From Candidatus Scalindua sediminis (GTDB lineage: Bacteria; Planctomycetota; Brocadiia; Brocadiales; Scalinduaceae): a stretch of 49,424 nucleotides of DNA. The position numbers and the translations under genes are program-made. Below are positions 38,308 through 47,668 of the stretch, in pieces. The stretch is from positions 1 to 49,424 of the forward strand of contig VSDH01000019.1 of NCBI GenBank assembly GCA_008636105.1. The letters are read 5' to 3'. A model generated the notes under the pieces. It did not search any database. It saw only the letters and a program-made list of their open reading frames with translations, and was not told the origin of the DNA. The stretch's first letter is position 1. Every line of letters begins with the position of its first letter.

Positions 38308-39396
38308 CTACTTTTTTATAGCCTTGATTATTAGTTGTAATAACTCAACCATATCAATGGGCTTAGACATACATGCAAAGGCACCTCGTGAGATAGTCTT
38401 TTCAACAAAATCTTCTATATCATGCCCAGTCATCATTACTAACTTTGTTTTTGGATCAACTTTTTTGACCCCTTCAAGTGTCTTAAATCCATCTATTCCC
38501 GGCATTACGACATCAATAAACATAATATCAAAGTGTGTTTTTTTAGCCTTTTCTATTGCAGCAAGTCCGTCTTCTGCTACAGCAACTTTATATCCCCTGT
38601 CTTCCAATACTCCTTTTAGAGTCTCACGAATGGAAAATTCATCATCAACTACAAGGATATTGGTCCGTACCAAATCTTCTTTTATAGTTCGTAAAAGTTG
38701 TAATAATTCATCCATATCGTCAATAGGCTTAGGTATGCACGTGGAGGCACCTCGTGAGATAGCTTTTTCAGTAAGGTTTTCTACGTCTTGACCTGTCATT
38801 ACTATTACTTTTGTTTTTGGATCAACTTTTTTGATCTCTTCAAGTGTCTGAAGTCCATCTATTCCCGGCATTACGACATCAATAAACATAATATCAAAGT
38901 GTGTTTTTTTAGCCATTTCTATCGCGGCGTGTCCGTCTTCTGCAATAGTAACCTTATATCCCCTGTCTTCCAATAATCCTTTTAGAGGCTCACGAATGGC
39001 AAATTCATCATCAACTACAAGGATGTTAGTCTTTGTCAGGTCTTCTTTTATAACTTTCAGGATTAAATCTATATCCAGGGGCTTGTAAAGTATTGCTTGA
39101 GCTCCCAACTTTACTGCCTCTTTCAAAAGATCTTCAGCAAAAAAAGCAGTCGTGAAGAATATAATAGTATTAGGGCTGATTTTCTTGATTCTTTTAAAGG
39201 TCTCTACGCCATTAATTCCAGGCATCTTCAAATCTAGAAAGGCAATTTTAAATTTTGTTTTTTTAGCTGCCTCTATTCCTTTATAACCATCCTCTGCCAC
39301 AACAACATTGTACCCCTCTTCCTCCAGAATTGCGGACAAGGTAGTTCTTATTCCCGGTTCATCATCAACAACTAATATATTAACTTGGTCTTGCAT
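38308..39396 (-). CDS. Triple tandem receiver-domain protein
   Basis: A 362-residue protein of three receiver domains and nothing else: about 4-120, 123-242 and 245-362. Each keeps the acidic pair and a phosphoacceptor Asp (Asp55, Asp173, Asp295), the switch Thr and the KP lysine motif, so all three look competent for phosphotransfer. Domains 2 and 3 share long stretches (KKTHFDIMFIDVVMPGID in both) and a 61-base identical DNA repeat, so they arose by recent duplication. With no output domain, it likely acts as phosphate sink, splitter or relay between the kinase upstream and the receiver-cyclase downstream. Its start overlaps the kinase 3' end by 17 bases. Confidence 0.9.
   Translation of the reverse strand: MQDQVNILVVDDEPGIRTTLSAILEEEGYNVVVAEDGYKGIEAAKKTKFKIAFLDLKMPGINGVETFKRIKKISPNTIIFFTTAFFAEDLLKEAVKLGAQAILYKPLDIDLILKVIKEDLTKTNILVVDDEFAIREPLKGLLEDRGYKVTIAEDGHAAIEMAKKTHFDIMFIDVVMPGIDGLQTLEEIKKVDPKTKVIVMTGQDVENLTEKAISRGASTCIPKPIDDMDELLQLLRTIKEDLVRTNILVVDDEFSIRETLKGVLEDRGYKVAVAEDGLAAIEKAKKTHFDIMFIDVVMPGIDGFKTLEGVKKVDPKTKLVMMTGHDIEDFVEKTISRGAFACMSKPIDMVELLQLIIKAIKK
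38488..38914. repeat. Direct repeat within the triple-receiver gene
   Basis: The stretches 38488-38548 and 38854-38914 are identical over 61 bases and are 366 bases (122 codons) apart, equal to one receiver domain. They belong to a longer, less perfect repeat covering domains 2 and 3. Confidence 0.85.
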
Positions 39397-41002
39397 TTTT
39401 ATCTTCCAACGGTAATTTTATTAATATACTTGTGCCAATACCTTCCTGACTTTTCACATCGATAGTTCCGTGATGTTTTTCAATAATTCCATGACATACT
39501 GCCAGACCCATCCCGATTCCTTTTGGTTTTGTTGTGAACAGTGGATCAAATATCTTTTTGATTGTTTTTTCAGGAATCCCACATCCTGAATCGGCTATTT
39601 CTATTTCTATAAAACCTTTTGATTCTCTTGTACTGATTTGTAATTCACCACCATCTGGCATTGCCTGGCATGCATTTTCAATTAGATTTATGAATACCTG
39701 ACCTATTTTATTTACATCTATCATTACCATAGGTAAATTGGATGGAAGGTTTTTTGATACTTTTATGTTTTCAGCCATCTTCGCTCTTGACATTGCTTCA
39801 TTAACAACTACTGTGATATCGGATGGAATTTTAGAAAGTGAGATAACACGAGCAAATCCTAAAAGGTCATTGATAATCTTGGTACTCCTATCTATTTCCT
39901 TGTCCATAATGTCTAGAAATTGTATGACCCTTGCATCAATGTCCGGCGATTCCTTATTCGATAATTTCCTTTTCAAAAAGAAAACGGCATTCTTTATGGC
40001 ACTCAGTGGATTTCTTAACTCATGGCTTACTCCAGAAGCTAATGTACCTACTGCCGCCAATTTCTCTGTTCTTACTAATTGTTCTTGTGCATCTTTTAAT
40101 TGCTCGTTCGTCTGTACCAACTCGGTATTAATTGATGATAGTTCCTCGTTTACACCTCTAAGTTCTATCATGACACCTTCTTTTTCATCCATAAGTTGCT
40201 TTAAGCCTTTTGTCATCTGATTAAATCGAGACGCAAGCATTCCTATTTCATCTCTTGATCTTATTTCAACACTTTGTTCTAAATCCCCTGATGCCACTCT
40301 TTCAGTTATTTTTACAAGGTTTATAACGGGTCTTACAACACCACTTGCTATGAAATATGAAACGCCTATGCCGACCAATACAATCATAAACCCCAGTGGT
40401 ATGATACTAGTCCACAAGACCGTTTGCATTTTTTTATTAATCCTTTCTGGAGTTAAGCCGATTTGAACGATCCCAAGGAGTTCTTTTGCACTTTCATCGC
40501 AATCCTCATCCAAGCCAAAAATTTGTGCAGCAAATTCTTCTTCTGCTATTGTATGTTTTTCATAAACTGGAACAACAAAATTATAAAATTGTTCACCACT
40601 ATCTGTAAAGAGAATATCAAAAACAGGCCCAGTAACATCTCCAATATTGTGATACACTGGTACATTATCAATTTCTGTTTTAATCCATGATTCTTTCTCT
40701 TCAAGCAAAATATCATCTGGAACTAGCAATACGCGCCAATATGCCAATTCCTGTTCTATGTCAAGGTTGCGTAACCTGCGAATCGGTTCCTCAAAAAACA
40801 CCTTTTGTGCAACACTCATGGAATCTTTAACCTCCCCATCCTGTGCGAGCTGAGCTACTAAGGAATAACCACGTTTCTTTAGCTCTTCTTCAAGCTGTTT
40901 TTTAGTTTGAGTGGAAAAATACCAACTACTGGCTACACCTATAAACGTGATTAATAGACTGGTGGATAAAATAAATTTGAATCTTATACCGATCCTGATC
41001 AT
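39380..41002 (-). CDS. Membrane sensor histidine kinase
   Basis: A 540-residue kinase. One membrane helix lies at about 8-28, then a periplasmic sensor region at about 29-195, and a second membrane helix at about 198-220. A HAMP domain follows (about 220-272), then a coiled coil (275-315). The phosphoacceptor domain has His327 in GVSHELRNPLSAIKNAV, and the ATPase domain has N box Asn443 in INLIENACQAMPDGG, DSGCGIP at 471-477 and GIGMGLAV at 495-502. All catalytic motifs are intact. The periplasmic region has no family that I recognise. It follows the binding-protein gene by 24 bases and overlaps the triple-receiver gene, so it most likely phosphorylates that protein and perhaps the receiver-cyclase. 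Confidence 0.93.
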   Translation of the reverse strand: MIRIGIRFKFILSTSLLITFIGVASSWYFSTQTKKQLEEELKKRGYSLVAQLAQDGEVKDSMSVAQKVFFEEPIRRLRNLDIEQELAYWRVLLVPDDILLEEKESWIKTEIDNVPVYHNIGDVTGPVFDILFTDSGEQFYNFVVPVYEKHTIAEEEFAAQIFGLDEDCDESAKELLGIVQIGLTPERINKKMQTVLWTSIIPLGFMIVLVGIGVSYFIASGVVRPVINLVKITERVASGDLEQSVEIRSRDEIGMLASRFNQMTKGLKQLMDEKEGVMIELRGVNEELSSINTELVQTNEQLKDAQEQLVRTEKLAAVGTLASGVSHELRNPLSAIKNAVFFLKRKLSNKESPDIDARVIQFLDIMDKEIDRSTKIINDLLGFARVISLSKIPSDITVVVNEAMSRAKMAENIKVSKNLPSNLPMVMIDVNKIGQVFINLIENACQAMPDGGELQISTRESKGFIEIEIADSGCGIPEKTIKKIFDPLFTTKPKGIGMGLAVCHGIIEKHHGTIDVKSQEGIGTSILIKLPLEDKNARPS

Positions 41003-41026
41003 TTTAACTTTCCCATATTAAAAAGT

Positions 41027-41965
41027 TTATCGATATATAATTGTGTGTGGTTTTCCCCGGACTTCTTTTAGTGTTAATCCAAGCTTTTCTGCCGTGTCGG
41101 AATTTATGGCTAAATTAAACTTATCTGGATTGACTATACCGAGTGAGCCTGAAGCAGATTGACTTAATATTTCTTTGGCTAATTGAGCAGCCTGCCTTCC
41201 AACATATTTATAATCTGAAAATACAGCCGCTAAGGCACCTGCCTTCACAAAGACATCTGATGTACATAGCAAAGGGATATTGTTTTCAAGTGTAGTGGAT
41301 TTTATAAGACCAAAAGATTTCTTTGTTACTACTGTACTATCAGGTAATAACCACAGGGCATCAATCCTGCCAATTACGTTTTCCAAGGCTTCAGATACCA
41401 TTTTTGAAGATTTAATCTCATATTTAACTAAATTTATACCTATATCCTTCACCTTTGTTTCAGCGCTTTCAATAATGTTCCCTGTTTTAGAAGGATCATA
41501 AATTACACCTAAATCCTGGAGTGAATCTAAAATGGTCTTATACCCCTTCAATTGCTCCTCTATAGCGACTTCGGTAGTAATGCCCGTTATGTTTGGTCCC
41601 GTAAGTTGAAATCTTTCATGGTTAATTACCATACAAAAAACCATAGGGATATCCTTGAGTTCTTCCTTCGCTATAGTTGTAGCCAAAACCCCTATTGTCA
41701 AAACAATATCTGGTTTCTCCTTCCTAATCTTACGTACTATCCTATGTCCGATTTTCATCTTACCCTTCAGATCGTAAATGGATTTTATGGTGATATTATT
41801 TTGAATGCATCCGCCTTTGAATCCTTCCATAACTTTGTTATATGCAGAGAGATTCTGACTCTTAATCACGACCGCCGTCTTCTCCGCATAAACACAATAT
41901 GCGCCTTGAAAAAGTATTAAAAAAATAGAGATGAAGGTAAAATATATATAGGTTTTATTTATCAT
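41027..41965 (-). CDS. Periplasmic binding protein (ABC_sub_bind / TrpX-like)
   Basis: A 312-residue exported protein: a signal sequence (YIYFTFISIFLILFQGAYCV) is followed by a two-lobed binding fold of the ABC_sub_bind family. The family is seen from KPDIVLTIGVLATTIAKEEL, IPMVFCMVINHERF, ITGITTEVAIEEQLKGYKTI and a C-terminal YVGRQAAQLAKEILS region. No permease or ATPase gene is near, so it is unlikely to serve an ABC importer here. It lies three bases after the TonB-receptor stop and 24 before the kinase, so it may deliver a ligand from the receptor to the sensor, as other binding proteins do in signalling. The ligand is unknown. Confidence 0.85.
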   Translation of the reverse strand: MINKTYIYFTFISIFLILFQGAYCVYAEKTAVVIKSQNLSAYNKVMEGFKGGCIQNNITIKSIYDLKGKMKIGHRIVRKIRKEKPDIVLTIGVLATTIAKEELKDIPMVFCMVINHERFQLTGPNITGITTEVAIEEQLKGYKTILDSLQDLGVIYDPSKTGNIIESAETKVKDIGINLVKYEIKSSKMVSEALENVIGRIDALWLLPDSTVVTKKSFGLIKSTTLENNIPLLCTSDVFVKAGALAAVFSDYKYVGRQAAQLAKEILSQSASGSLGIVNPDKFNLAINSDTAEKLGLTLKEVRGKPHTIIYR

Positions 41966-41968
41966 CGA

Positions 41969-44044
41969 TTAAAATTGGTAACGCAGCTCAACGACAAACG
42001 ACCTTTCTGGTTGGGGATAATCGGTAGGAACTGTATCCTTTGGGGCAGGATCTTTATATCCTTTATCAAAGAGATTGAAGATTGAACCTCTAATTTCAAA
42101 GTTATCTATAAGATTTCTCCCAATAAACGTTAGATTTACAAGTGCGTATGAAGGCAGGTCTGCCCTGGTATCACCATTCTCCCTTGGTCTCGGTCCACTG
42201 ACAACGGTATTTAGGTGGGCATTGGCGTACTTCCAGAACCCTACATTTACACCAAGATTTGCCTTGTGTACAGGGACATCAGGTAACCGGTTTCTCTCCG
42301 TATCCGCAGCCTTCTGAAAGGTATAATTGGCATAGGCGTAATTATCATTTCCAAAATCGGCCTTTAATTCAGCCTCAACTCCTAATATCCTAGCTCCCCC
42401 CCTGTTTATAAACTTGTCAGGGCTTGGTGCTGTGTCTAAGATAATCCTATCTCTTATTCGGTTAAAAAAGTAATTTATGTTGCCCCTTATGTGCCTGGTA
42501 AAATTATAGCCTAAGCCGACCTCGTATGTATTTATCTTTTCTGGATCGAGGGCGGGATTACCTTCCCTTTGAGGATTATTTGTAAGGAACATCTCTTGAA
42601 AATTTGGTGCCCTGAAGGCAGTTGCAAAAAGTAGCTTCAAGTGCGCGTCCTCTATAAATCGCCATATCAGACCGACCCTGGGATTAGTTGTACCTCCAAA
42701 TCGCGTAAAATTGTCATACCTCACACCAACCGTTAAATCAATATCCTCTGTGATATTCCACTCATCCTGTAGATAAAGCGCCCATATCTGTCTTGTCACC
42801 TTTCTGGTAAAGGGAAGGGTATCAGAAAAGTCCTGAGGGGAGGAGAGGGGAGCAAATGTATTGGGAACAAAGGTAAACTCAGCCGATTTTATATCATGCT
42901 GGTGCATCCATTCATATTGGAAGCCAAACGTCAATTCATTTCCTTCAAATACGTTGTAATTGAATTGATTTTCGAAGCCAATTGTCCTTTGCTTAAATCT
43001 TGTCTTACCCTGCAAACCAAGAGGAGCGAACCTGCCAACTGAATCCACATTGCCATCAGGACGCTGCTCAAATAAAGGATCAAAATTATACTGGTCATAA
43101 TATACTCTAGGTATCATATTTAGTTTTTCACCCATGACCAATTTATAATAAAGTTCACAATATATGTAAGTATCTCTTAATTCTGTATCTCTATTAAGTG
43201 CATTACCGACGCCTATGTAATCTTTTCTCCTTTTCTTCATATATTTGCCCTTAACCTCCAGGTTATTGTACGATAACTTTAAATTCAGGTCTGTCTTATC
43301 CCTTCTATTATGAGATCTTCCTGGACTTTGAGAGAAAGACTCTGGAAAAAGAATATCCTGCTCGATTATTTCACTAAAACCTCCAGTATCCATATAATCA
43401 AAAAATCCAGAAATCTCCAAGTCTCCATACTCCTTACCGAACAACACGTTATAATTCTGTGTATCATAGCTTCCACCACTTGTCGTCAATTGGACGCCAT
43501 CAATATCCTCCGTATCCTTTGTTATAATGTTAACAACTGCAAGAAACGCATTCTGCCCATGCAATGCTGAACCAGGTCCCCTGATAATCTCTATCCTTTT
43601 TATATTTTCAACTACGAGGTCATCAAAATTCCACATAGCTCCACCCCTCCATGGATCATTAACAGAATGCCCATCTATCAAGACCCTTATTTTTTGTGAG
43701 TTATTATCCAGGATACCCCTCACGGCAATTTCTCTCTCGCCAGTTTCGTCCATAGAGATATGAAAACCAGGTACTGTGTCTAAAACATCTGCTAGCGTCC
43801 TGAAACCCATTTGTTTTATCTGCTTAGCCGTAATCACACTCATTATTGCTGGAGACTTCAAAACAGTTCTGGGCTTTTTTAAGGCACTGACAACTATCTC
43901 CTCCTCTGTAAAGATTGCGAACATCTCTTCAAGCCCTGTTTTTTCGTCTTGTGCAAATGAACTTACTAAATTAAAAAGCATGAAACTTAATAACAAGAAC
44001 AGTATAGAATTAAATTTCAATGTTCTTTTGAAAGAAATACACAT
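41969..44044 (-). CDS. TonB-dependent outer membrane receptor
   Basis: Outer membrane beta-barrel that imports a scarce ligand with TonB energy, about 691 residues. I start at the ATG at 44044, because GGGAGG lies six bases before it; the frame is open seven codons further, to an ATG at 44065 with no such site. A signal peptide (FNSILFLLLSFMLFNLVSSF) precedes the likely TonB box EEEIVVSALKK. The plug domain carries GFRTLADVLDTVPGFHISMD, IRVLIDGHSVNDPW and RIEIIRGPGSALHGQNAFLA. The barrel has aromatic strands and ends in FVVELRYQF with terminal Phe. Relatives carry siderophores, cobalamin or colicins, and the ligand here cannot be told. It heads the run of signalling genes downstream. Confidence 0.93.
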   Translation of the reverse strand: MCISFKRTLKFNSILFLLLSFMLFNLVSSFAQDEKTGLEEMFAIFTEEEIVVSALKKPRTVLKSPAIMSVITAKQIKQMGFRTLADVLDTVPGFHISMDETGEREIAVRGILDNNSQKIRVLIDGHSVNDPWRGGAMWNFDDLVVENIKRIEIIRGPGSALHGQNAFLAVVNIITKDTEDIDGVQLTTSGGSYDTQNYNVLFGKEYGDLEISGFFDYMDTGGFSEIIEQDILFPESFSQSPGRSHNRRDKTDLNLKLSYNNLEVKGKYMKKRRKDYIGVGNALNRDTELRDTYIYCELYYKLVMGEKLNMIPRVYYDQYNFDPLFEQRPDGNVDSVGRFAPLGLQGKTRFKQRTIGFENQFNYNVFEGNELTFGFQYEWMHQHDIKSAEFTFVPNTFAPLSSPQDFSDTLPFTRKVTRQIWALYLQDEWNITEDIDLTVGVRYDNFTRFGGTTNPRVGLIWRFIEDAHLKLLFATAFRAPNFQEMFLTNNPQREGNPALDPEKINTYEVGLGYNFTRHIRGNINYFFNRIRDRIILDTAPSPDKFINRGGARILGVEAELKADFGNDNYAYANYTFQKAADTERNRLPDVPVHKANLGVNVGFWKYANAHLNTVVSGPRPRENGDTRADLPSYALVNLTFIGRNLIDNFEIRGSIFNLFDKGYKDPAPKDTVPTDYPQPERSFVVELRYQF

Positions 44045-44072
44045 TTTTTCCTCCCTTATTTTCATGCTCTAA

Positions 44073-44092
44073 ACTTGATATCCTTATCAAGT
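44073..44092 (-). promoter_or_regulatory. Dyad in the leader of the TonB receptor gene
   Basis: ACTTGATA and TATCAAGT form a perfect eight-base dyad around four bases, about 30 bases before the ATG at 44044. It may be an operator or a leader hairpin. It resembles an FNR box half-site pair (TTGAT/ATCAA) but the spacing is two bases too long. Confidence 0.45.
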
Positions 44093-44333
44093 ACAAAACT
44101 ATCTGTATCTTGTTAACAACTTCTATAACTTAAACTATATGTGTTTGTGTGATAAACATAATAACTTGTTAAACTAAGCCACTGAAATGGTTATGTTTTC
44201 CCTTCATTTTTATACCTTTTAGGGAATATTCTTTTTAAACAAACTTAAGTCATTACTATACCCTCTGCATATCAAAGTTAGGATCACCAGCTCGATGAAT
44301 TAACTTAAGGGTGATTAGAAAAATATGCATGCA

Positions 44334-44669
44334 TTACCGAGCAATGGGGATTTCATCAATCTTAGCAGCAAGGATGAAGTCACTCTCTGTCAAACCGTCA
44401 ATCTTATGAGTCCATGTCTCAATACGGGCTTCCCCCCATGTCAAGAAAATATTTGGATGGTGCCCCTGCTGTTCTGCAATACTTCCCACTTTATTGACAA
44501 ATTCAAGCGCCTTTACAAAGTTGGAGAATTTGTATGTCTTGGAAAGATGATGTCCTTCAATTACGTCCCATCCTTCTACTTGCTCGCTAAGTCGGTTTAA
44601 TTCATCCCCTTTTAAGGGTGGTACACCACCCTTACAGGGCACACATTGTTTGCTGGCTAGTTGAGACAT
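44334..44669 (-). CDS. phhB: Pterin-4a-carbinolamine dehydratase
   Basis: Small enzyme that dehydrates 4a-hydroxytetrahydrobiopterin, recycling the pterin cofactor of aromatic amino acid hydroxylases; some members work in cofactor synthesis. I start at the ATG at 44669 (MSQLASKQCVPCKGGVPPLK), the usual family start, with GGAG upstream; an ATG five codons earlier is possible. The active-site segment is GSIAEQQGHHPNIFLTWGEA with the His pair, followed by Trp/Thr/His and Asp in TWTHKIDGLTESDF. The CVPCxGG N-terminal motif is typical of bacterial members. Length about 111. No hydroxylase lies nearby. It is transcribed away from mutS. Confidence 0.93.
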   Translation of the reverse strand: MSQLASKQCVPCKGGVPPLKGDELNRLSEQVEGWDVIEGHHLSKTYKFSNFVKALEFVNKVGSIAEQQGHHPNIFLTWGEARIETWTHKIDGLTESDFILAAKIDEIPIAR

Positions 44670-44917
44670 TGTTCTTAACTCCATTCAAAAAAAAGATTTG
44701 TTCAAGAATTATCACAAGTTAAAAGGCTAAAGCCTTAACTCCGTTCTGGATTTCACCCTTTAGGGTTTTATTTAACAGCTAAATAAACACAAACATTGAA
44801 ATTCCTAGACATCAAGTTATTGCCTTAAGCGATTTTGCTAATTTAATACTATAATAACTCAAATGGAAACTTCCACTTATTTTTTAAGCCTTTACTGAGT
44901 GATACTTGGGTTATATC

Positions 44918-44946
44918 TTGACATTCCATGATAGCGAATGTATTTT
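44918..44946 (+). promoter_or_regulatory. Promoter of mutS
   Basis: TTGACA (44918-44923) and TATTTT (44941-44946) are 17 bases apart, placing the start near 44953 and leaving a 45-base leader. The divergent region 44670-44917 holds only short hairpins and no gene. Confidence 0.7.
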
Positions 44947-44997
44947 AAGAAATGATTGAAATGAGATTCCCAGCCATAACCACTTCTTAATAAAATA

Positions 44998-47661
44998 ATG
45001 GAAAATAAGATGGTCTTTTCAACCCCTATGATGCAGCAATACATGAATATAAAGAGAAAACATGAGGATGCATTATTGTTTTTCCGGATGGGCGATTTTT
45101 ATGAGATGTTCTATGATGATGCCAGGATCGCTGCAAAGATTCTCGGCATCACATTGACTTCAAGGGCTAAGGGGGAAAAGGCTATCCCCATGGCAGGTAT
45201 ACCACATCACGCTGCAGAGTCTTATATTCAAAAGTTAATTAAGGCAGGATATAAGGTTGCCATATGCGAACAGTTGCAAAATGACTCCGGAAAGACTGAT
45301 TCAAGAACGGAGACAAAAGGAATAGTTGAACGAGATGTTATAAGGGTTATCACACCTGGTACACTTACCGAAGATACAATGCTGAATGATAAGGACAATA
45401 ATTATCTTTTATCTCTATTCTTAAATGACGATAAGATTGGTTTGTCATGGGTCGACATTTCGACTGGTAAATTCATGGTACAGGACATTATCAAGAATCA
45501 CTTATTGGATGAGCTAACAAGGATAAATCCGTCTGAGTGTATTCTACCAGAAAATTTTACCTTTAATGAGTTTGATCTAGTAGAAAGATTATCCAGTGAT
45601 TTTAACGCAATGATTACTAACCGCGCGGATTGGGAGTTTTCACGAGAAACGGCATATAGTAAACTCACTAGCCATTTTGATACTTCCTCGTTGGAGGGAT
45701 TTGGATGTGAAGACATCGGCCCGTCTCTAAGCGCTGCAGGTGCATTGATTAATTACCTTGATGAAACACAAAAAACATCCCTTAATCATATTAACAAGAT
45801 TGAAAAATTCTCAAGTCATAATCGGCTGATCTTGGATTGTTCAACACAACAAAGTTTAGAATTGGTCAAGACGGCAAGGACACATCAAAGGGAAGGATCT
45901 TTACTAAGTATAATGGACCAAACTAAAACTCCCATGGGAGGAAGATTATTAAAAAGCTGGCTAATATGTCCGCTTTGCACATCAAGGGATATAAGATCCA
46001 GACAGGATGGAATTGAGGAGTTATATAACAATAAAAACCTGTGCAAGGAAATCGGTGAACTTTTAAGAGACGTTTATGACATTGAAAGGATCACAACAAA
46101 GGTTAGCTTTGGGCGCGCTAATGCAAGAGACATTATTTCTTTGAAACAATCACTTTCTGTATTACCAAAATTAAAAACGACGATTTCTGTCTGCAATTCA
46201 CCCATTCTTAAATCACTTCACGAATCATTGGATATTTTGGAGGAGGTCAGGGTTCTTATCAGCACTGCCCTGGTATCCGAACCACCGCACTCTATTCGTG
46301 ACGGGGGTATTATAAAAGAAGGTTATGATCATGATCTGGATGAATTAAGAAACATAAGCAGGAATGGGAAAAATTGGATAGCAAGCTTTCAGTCAAAAGA
46401 GATAGACAGGACAGGCATAAATTCACTAAAAGTGGGTTACAACAGGGTTTTTGGGTATTATATTGAAATCACAAACGTACACAAGGACAGTATTCCCGAA
46501 ACATATATTCGTAAACAAACCCTTAAGAATGCAGAGAGATACATTACGCCTGAACTCAAGGAATATGAGACAAAGGTACTTACTGCGGATGAAAGGGCAA
46601 AGGAATTAGAATACGAAATATTTCAAAAAATTAGAGATGAAATAAGCACCTATACTAAACGCATACAGAAGACGGCAGACGTTATTGCTCATCTGGATTG
46701 TTTTTCGTCGCTTGCAAAAATTGCTGTGGAGAACGGATATACAAGACCTGAGATTACAAACGGACCTTGTCTTAAAATTATCGATGGCAGACACCCTGTT
46801 CTGGAAAAGACATTGATAGCTGAGAAGTTCATACCTAATGATATTGACCTTGATGGTGTAGATAATCAAATCATGGTAATTACAGGACCCAACATGGCTG
46901 GCAAAAGTACATATATTCGTCAAGTGGCCTTACTCGTCCTTATGGCACAGATGGGTAGTTTTATCCCGGCAAAAGAAGCAACTATAGGAGTGGTAGACCG
47001 TATATTCACGAGGGTAGGGGCAATGGACGAACTGGCAAAAGGACAGAGCACATTCATGGTGGAGATGAATGAAGCCGCAAATATCCTAAACAATGCAACA
47101 AAACGTAGCTTGATAATACTTGATGAGGTGGGACGGGGTACCAGCACCTTTGATGGTGTAAGCATTGCGTGGGCATTAACAGAGTATATATACGAACATC
47201 TTAAGGCAAGAACATTGTTTGCCACTCACTATCACGAACTTACTGAACTGGCTTTGCTCTTTCCAGGTATTAAAAATTATAATGTTGCCGTAAGGGAATG
47301 GGAAGATGAAATAATCTTCTTAAGGAAGATTATTGAGGGTGGCGCTGATAAAAGTTACGGTATCCATGTTGCCAGATTAGCTGGTATGCCTAAAGAGGTA
47401 ATTCAAAGGTCGAAGGTAATACTTGCTAATCTTGAGGCAGAAACACTGGACATTAACGGAAAACCTAAATTTGCATCTATTAATAAAAAAGAAGAGGTAA
47501 CTAAACCAAAACAACTTCCTCTTTTCAATTCTCCCGAGAATCTGGTAACTGAGGAGATAAAGAATCTAGACATCTCAAAAATCACACCAATTGATGCACT
47601 CAACAAGCTTCATAAGCTAAAAGAGAAGCTGGAATCGCAACATAATACAAAAAATGATTGA
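44998..47661 (+). CDS. mutS: DNA mismatch repair protein MutS
   Basis: Mismatch-recognition ATPase, 887 residues, acting as a dimer that clamps DNA and recruits MutL. The mismatch-binding FYE motif is in FFRMGDFYEMF near 28-38, in domain I. The connector, lever and clamp domains follow. The ATPase domain carries Walker A GPNMAGKST at 630-638, a signature STFMVEMNEAANIL segment near 684-697, and the Walker B region LIILDEVGRGTSTFDG near 703-719. ATHYHELTEL follows near 742. The C-terminal tail includes the dimerisation region. Length is normal for MutS1. It is followed after seven bases by the BshC-like gene. Confidence 0.97.
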   Translation: MENKMVFSTPMMQQYMNIKRKHEDALLFFRMGDFYEMFYDDARIAAKILGITLTSRAKGEKAIPMAGIPHHAAESYIQKLIKAGYKVAICEQLQNDSGKTDSRTETKGIVERDVIRVITPGTLTEDTMLNDKDNNYLLSLFLNDDKIGLSWVDISTGKFMVQDIIKNHLLDELTRINPSECILPENFTFNEFDLVERLSSDFNAMITNRADWEFSRETAYSKLTSHFDTSSLEGFGCEDIGPSLSAAGALINYLDETQKTSLNHINKIEKFSSHNRLILDCSTQQSLELVKTARTHQREGSLLSIMDQTKTPMGGRLLKSWLICPLCTSRDIRSRQDGIEELYNNKNLCKEIGELLRDVYDIERITTKVSFGRANARDIISLKQSLSVLPKLKTTISVCNSPILKSLHESLDILEEVRVLISTALVSEPPHSIRDGGIIKEGYDHDLDELRNISRNGKNWIASFQSKEIDRTGINSLKVGYNRVFGYYIEITNVHKDSIPETYIRKQTLKNAERYITPELKEYETKVLTADERAKELEYEIFQKIRDEISTYTKRIQKTADVIAHLDCFSSLAKIAVENGYTRPEITNGPCLKIIDGRHPVLEKTLIAEKFIPNDIDLDGVDNQIMVITGPNMAGKSTYIRQVALLVLMAQMGSFIPAKEATIGVVDRIFTRVGAMDELAKGQSTFMVEMNEAANILNNATKRSLIILDEVGRGTSTFDGVSIAWALTEYIYEHLKARTLFATHYHELTELALLFPGIKNYNVAVREWEDEIIFLRKIIEGGADKSYGIHVARLAGMPKEVIQRSKVILANLEAETLDINGKPKFASINKKEEVTKPKQLPLFNSPENLVTEEIKNLDISKITPIDALNKLHKLKEKLESQHNTKND

Positions 47662-47668
47662 ATCGTAA

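Noticed and set aside
38488..38914. CRISPR-like or mobile repeat
   Set aside because: The repeat is in frame with one receiver domain and is explained by domain duplication; no array of short spaced repeats occurs anywhere in the window.
41027..41965. Part of an ABC importer
   Set aside because: No permease or ATPase gene is adjacent on either side; the neighbours are a TonB receptor and a sensor kinase.
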